DNA of 64,000 nt from Sphingomonas sp. (lineage in GTDB: Bacteria; Pseudomonadota; Alphaproteobacteria; Sphingomonadales; Sphingomonadaceae). Every line of letters starts with the position of its first letter. Position 1 is the stretch's first letter. The DNA lies in NCBI GenBank assembly GCA_019635535.1, contig JAHBZH010000001.1:2012995-2076994 (forward strand), given 5' to 3'. The translations under genes and the position numbers were made by a program. The notes beneath the pieces are model-generated. The model searched no databases, was not told where the DNA came from, and worked only from the letters and a program-made list of their open reading frames with translations. This document shows, in pieces, positions 60,830 to 64,000 of this stretch.

Positions 60830-60865
60830 GCCGCTCCTTTAGCGGCGCGGCGCGTCCTGTCGAGG

Positions 60866-60894
60866 TTGACTTTCCAGGCGCATGCCGCCATGTG
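60866..60894 (+). promoter_or_regulatory. Possible rpsD promoter
   Basis: TTGACT (60866-60871), 17-bp spacer, CATGTG (60889-60894). The -35 is good but the -10 is poor. It would give a leader of roughly 105 nt for rpsD, long enough for S4 autoregulation, which is known in other bacteria but not shown here. Confidence 0.35.
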
Positions 60895-61007
60895 CCCGCC
60901 TTCGCAATTGGCCCCGCACCCCTGGTGAAGCGGTGGCCGCGCCGGACGATCAAGGTCCGGCGGTGCGGTTCCAGGGACTTTATCGAAGCAGATTGGAGTT
61001 TCATACG

Positions 61008-61622
61008 ATGTCGAAGCGCAGCAGCGCCAAGTACAAGCTCGACCGCCGCATGGGCGAAAACGTCTTCGGACGCCCCAAGAGCCCGGTCAACAAGCGCGAA
61101 TATGGCCCCGGTCAGCACGGCCAGCGCCGCAAGGGCAAGATGTCGGACTTCGGCATCCAGCTGCGCGCGAAGCAGAAGCTGAAGGGCTATTACGGCGACG
61201 TCACCGAAAAGCAGTTCAAGCGCGCCTATAGCGATGCGTCCAAGATGAAGGGCGACACCGGCCAGAACCTGATCGGCCTGCTCGAGCGCCGGCTCGACAT
61301 GGTCGTCTATCGCGCCAAGTTCGCGCCGACCATCTGGGCCGCGCGTCAGCTCGTCAGCCACGGCCACATCCGCGTCAACGGCGTGAAGTGCAATATCGCC
61401 TCGCGCCGCGTCGATGTCGGCGACGAGATCACTTTGGGTTCGAAGGCGCAGGAAATGGCGCTGGTCATGGAGGCGCAGGGTCTCGCCGAGCGCGACATCC
61501 CCGATTATGTCGTCCCCGACGGCGCCGCCAAGGCGACCTTCACCCGCGTGCCGACCCTGGACGAAGTGCCCTATCCGGTCCGCATGGAGCCGAACCTGGT
61601 CGTCGAGTTCTACTCGCGCTGA
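61008..61622 (+). CDS. rpsD: 30S ribosomal protein S4
   Basis: 204-aa primary 16S rRNA-binding protein. The R-R-M-G-E-N-V-F-G start region, G-P-G-Q-H-G-Q-R-R, the S4 domain ([11 protein letters not shown], then H-G-H-I-R-V-N-G) and F-Y-S-R end are typical of alphaproteobacterial S4. GGAG lies 9 nt upstream of ATG 61008. Its stop is followed by a strong terminator. Confidence 0.97.
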   Translation: MSKRSSAKYKLDRRMGENVFGRPKSPVNKREYGPGQHGQRRKGKMSDFGIQLRAKQKLKGYYGDVTEKQFKRAYSDASKMKGDTGQNLIGLLERRLDMVVYRAKFAPTIWAARQLVSHGHIRVNGVKCNIASRRVDVGDEITLGSKAQEMALVMEAQGLAERDIPDYVVPDGAAKATFTRVPTLDEVPYPVRMEPNLVVEFYSR

Positions 61623-61647
61623 CCGTCCGGCCTTGCCGAAAGCGATG

Positions 61648-61675
61648 AAGGGCGGCCTTGCGGGGCCGCCCTTTT
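61648..61675 (+). terminator. Intrinsic terminator of rpsD
   Basis: AAGGGCGGCC (61648-61657), 6-nt loop, GGCCGCCCTT (61664-61673), ending in TTTT. A 10-bp perfect stem, 25 bp after the rpsD stop. There is no T-run on the other strand, so it does not serve the convergent peptidase. Confidence 0.88.
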
Positions 61676-61676
61676 G

Positions 61677-63650
61677 CTATTCGATGCCCAGAGCGGCGCG
61701 CAGGAACCTGTCGCTCCGCCGCAGCATGTCGGCACGCGCCGCGCTGTCGTCGAGCTGATGATCGAGACCGGGATAGGTCACCAGCTCCACCCGCCCGCCG
61801 GCGGCGCGCAGCCGGCTCTCCATGCGCCGCGACTGGCCGATGCCGACATTGCGGTCGAGATCGCCGTGGAAAAGCAGGACCGGCACGAGAATCGCCTGCG
61901 CGTTGTCGGCGGGCGAGCCTTCGCGGACATGCGGCCCGCTGCCGACATAATCGCGGACGGCGGCGAAGCTGGTCCAGTTGCGCCATTCCTCCTTGAGCAG
62001 GTTGAGATCGGTCACCGGCGCGATCGCCACCGCCGCCCGGAAGAGCCGCGGATCGAGCACATTGGTCTGCAACGCGGCATAGCCGCCATAGGACCAACCG
62101 ACGATCGCGAGCTTCGCCGGATCGGCGATGCCTTCGGCGATCAGCCAGCGGCCGGCATCGTTGACGTCGCCGATCGCGGTGCGCCAGGCCTGAAAGCCGT
62201 TTTCCCGGAACCAGTCGTCGCCATAGCCGGACGAACCGCGGAAATTGGGCTGCAGCACCGCATAGCCGCGATAGGCGAAATATTGCGCCAGCCAGTCAAA
62301 GCCCCATTCGTCGCGCGAGTCCGGACCACCATGCGGCATGACGATCGCCGGCAGGCCGCGCCCGGTGCCGCCGGGGGGCAGCGTCAGATATGCGGGGATC
62401 GCCGTACCGTCCGCCGCCCGATAGGTTACGGCGCGCACCTCGGCGAGCGTCACCCGCTCCAGCTGGGGCCGCGCCAGCATGATCTCGTTGAGCTGCCGCG
62501 TGTCGCGATCATATGTGAAATAACGCCCGGGATCGCGATCGCTGCCCGCCAGGATGAGCAACCGGTTCTCGTCCTGCGAGGAATCGACGAAACGGATCAG
62601 CGGCAGGCTCGGCATGGCGCGCGCCAGCTGTGTCGCCAGCTGCCGAAGCTCCGCATCGAAATAGACGACCTGGCGCACATCCGTGACATAGGTCGCGCCG
62701 ATGACCCGTCCGCCGCGGCCGATCCGCACGATATTGTCAACATCCACGACGTCATTGGAAAGCAGCAATTCCTCCCGTCCCGAACCGTCCAGCGCGAGCC
62801 GGTAGAGCGCAGCGCGGCCGTTCAGCTTGCGGGAGATGAAGGCGGAGTTCGTCACGCGATCGACCGCCAGGGGATAAAGGCCGTCGCGCGTCGAGACGGT
62901 ATAATCGCCCAGCGGCGTCCAGCTGTTCGATCCGGCGGCGCGATAGAAATAGCTGATCCGGTCGCCCGTCATGCCGGTCTCGCCGCGCGGCGGCCGCATG
63001 CCCATGATGCGGATCGTGCCCTGTCCGTCCGTGACGTAGCGGACGGCATTGAGCCGGCCCTGTTCAACCGTACGGGACTGAAGGTTCGACGTATCGACGC
63101 GCACCACCCCATAACCCTCGCCGCGGCGCTCCAGATTGGTGCCCGCGCGCCGCTCGGGCACGAAATTCTGCCCCATCAGCACCGCACCGTCCTGCCCCGG
63201 CAGCCAATCGACAATATTGCCGCCCCACAGGCTCGCATATCGCTGGTAGAGGCTGTCGGTCTGCCCAAGCACGCGGATATTGCCGCCGTCGCGGTTCAGC
63301 GCGACGAGCCGGGACACCGCCACGATCTCGCCGGGTGTGTCGGTCAGCGCGAAGACGGTGCAAAGCAGCCGTTCCTCCGACACCCAGCCGCAGCCGCCCA
63401 GCCGCTGGCGCACGCCGTCGGCGCTGGTGGTGACGCGCGATTCGCCCGTATCCAGATCGACGGTGTAGAGCCGGGATGCCTGCCCTTGCGCGGGAGCGAC
63501 ATAGGCAAGCCGCCGTCCGCTCGGCGACAAGGCAATGCTTTCGATGCTTTCCCGGGCGCCAAATGCCGCAGCGGGATCGAATGATTGTGCGTAGGAAGAA
63601 ACAGGAAAGGCAAAGAACAGCAGCAGGTAACCGGCAATATAGCGACGCAT
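61677..63650 (-). CDS. S9-family (prolyl oligopeptidase-like) peptidase
   Basis: 657-aa exported serine peptidase. Sec signal (M-R-R-Y then a hydrophobic run to about residue 21, S-Y-A-Q). The long middle is a beta-propeller-like region with Y-V and D-G repeats, and the C-terminal alpha/beta-hydrolase domain starts near residue 425. Catalytic triad by motif: S520 (G-W-S-Y-G-G), D599 (H-G-D-L-D-R-N-V) and H631 (G-L-D-H-Q-L). Probably a dipeptidyl- or acyl-aminoacyl-peptidase of the periplasm. ATG 63650 has GAGGGGG upstream. Confidence 0.9.
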   Translation of the reverse strand: MRRYIAGYLLLFFAFPVSSYAQSFDPAAAFGARESIESIALSPSGRRLAYVAPAQGQASRLYTVDLDTGESRVTTSADGVRQRLGGCGWVSEERLLCTVFALTDTPGEIVAVSRLVALNRDGGNIRVLGQTDSLYQRYASLWGGNIVDWLPGQDGAVLMGQNFVPERRAGTNLERRGEGYGVVRVDTSNLQSRTVEQGRLNAVRYVTDGQGTIRIMGMRPPRGETGMTGDRISYFYRAAGSNSWTPLGDYTVSTRDGLYPLAVDRVTNSAFISRKLNGRAALYRLALDGSGREELLLSNDVVDVDNIVRIGRGGRVIGATYVTDVRQVVYFDAELRQLATQLARAMPSLPLIRFVDSSQDENRLLILAGSDRDPGRYFTYDRDTRQLNEIMLARPQLERVTLAEVRAVTYRAADGTAIPAYLTLPPGGTGRGLPAIVMPHGGPDSRDEWGFDWLAQYFAYRGYAVLQPNFRGSSGYGDDWFRENGFQAWRTAIGDVNDAGRWLIAEGIADPAKLAIVGWSYGGYAALQTNVLDPRLFRAAVAIAPVTDLNLLKEEWRNWTSFAAVRDYVGSGPHVREGSPADNAQAILVPVLLFHGDLDRNVGIGQSRRMESRLRAAGGRVELVTYPGLDHQLDDSAARADMLRRSDRFLRAALGIE

Positions 63651-63761
63651 GACACCCCCTCTTGTTATGAACGTGATGCCTGCAAAGCGGTGCACGCGCA
63701 AGGTTGCCTCCAACGCGCCGCGATGCCAGAAGCCCCGCTTCCTCATTCAGGGAGAGACAGC

Positions 63762-64000
63762 TTGATCCGCCTGATCGCGCCCGCCGCCGCCTTACTCATC
63801 GCCGCCTGCACCCTGCAGGAAGCGACACCCCAGATCGCTCCGCCCGAAATCTCCCAGGAAACGCTGCAGCGCCTGACGCAGCAGCTGTCTTCGGACGAGT
63901 TCCAGGGCCGCGCGCCGGGCACGGAGGGCGAGACGTTGACCGTCGAGCTGCTGGCGCGCGAATTCGAGCGCGCGGGACTGCAGCCGGGCAATAATGGCAG
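63762..64000 (+). CDS. M28-type metallopeptidase lipoprotein (partial)
   Basis: Cut by the right window edge after 79 codons. TTG 63762 is supported by AGGGAGAG about 7 nt upstream. The product starts with a hydrophobic stretch ending in the lipobox I-A-A-C (Cys16), then [15 protein letters not shown] and [14 protein letters not shown]. That is the N-terminal part of secreted M28 aminopeptidases, before the zinc site. Divergent from the S9 peptidase across 111 bp, so two exported peptidases probably share control. Confidence 0.72.
   Translation, partial: MIRLIAPAAALLIAACTLQEATPQIAPPEISQETLQRLTQQLSSDEFQGRAPGTEGETLTVELLAREFERAGLQPGNNG

Noticed and set aside
1..64000. CRISPR arrays, IS elements, prophage, rRNA operons
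   Set aside because: No regularly spaced repeats, transposase, phage structural genes or rRNA sequence were found on reading the window.

Overview
The window reads as a chromosomal segment of a high-GC alphaproteobacterium of the order Sphingomonadales. The basis is the C4-type 5-aminolevulinate synthase, conserved alphaproteobacterial gene blocks (mutM / ubiE-ubiB-coaBC-dut; Smr-mltA-Tim44/secB; rpmH-rnpA-yidD-yidC-engB; rpiB-glyA-nrdR), the protein sequences themselves, and short palindromic repeats of sphingomonad type. No rRNA, recognisable tRNA, prophage, IS transposase or CRISPR array was seen. Almost everything is housekeeping, packed tightly with many ATGA/GTGA/TTGA stop-start overlaps and several SD-supported TTG or GTG starts.

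Layout. 1-9.6 kb: a secreted serine hydrolase (cut by the left edge), a patatin-like phospholipase, LapA-domain protein-pyrF-accD-folC, an AmpG-like permease and a Rieske oxygenase alpha subunit behind a perfect palindrome. 9.6-10.0 kb: non-coding sequence with a possible structured RNA and a palindromic repeat. 10-14.6 kb: response regulator, RsuA-family pseudouridine synthase (C-terminus supplied by a repeat), rsmD, DUF1508 protein and a UvrD/PcrA helicase. 14.6-16.0 kb: an AT-rich island with a HEPN-like gene whose start overlaps the helicase stop, plus a short gene remnant. 16-25 kb: MFS exporter, cysK, AraC and TetR regulators, a secreted M20-type protein with altered metal ligands, homocysteine methyltransferase and comM. 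25.1-26.6 kb: a two-gene operon pairing a Tat-exported Ser-Arg-Pro repeat peptide with a fused HPr-kinase-like/PqqD protein.

26.8-38 kb: rpmH with rnpA apparently nested around it, yidD, yidC, engB, GST, dapE, Smr, mltA, Tim44-domain protein, secB, murJ and trpS. 38-43 kb: DUF4136 lipoprotein behind three TTCAG repeats at 11-bp spacing, DUF885 protein, a 49-codon gene, dnaA and rpsT. 43-49.8 kb: mutM divergent from ubiE-ubiB, an orphan CcdA antitoxin, coaBC, a tandem-DoxX protein, dut and a MoeB/ThiF enzyme. 49.8-56.8 kb: FKBP, topA, dprA and plsY on the minus strand, then murI and hemA. 57-64 kb: rpiB-glyA-nrdR, a GIY-YIG nuclease cassette bounded by 44-bp inverted repeats that opens in frame into a TrmJ-like methyltransferase, chorismate mutase, rpsD, an S9 peptidase and the start of an M28 peptidase.

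Most interesting: (1) the HPr-kinase/PqqD fusion with its repeat peptide, which looks like an uncharacterised peptide-modification pair; (2) the GIY-YIG cassette between near-identical inverted repeats; (3) rnpA whose only ordinary start lies 4 nt upstream of the rpmH start; (4) the AT-rich HEPN-like gene coupled to the helicase; (5) palindromic repeats that extend or fuse reading frames at three places.
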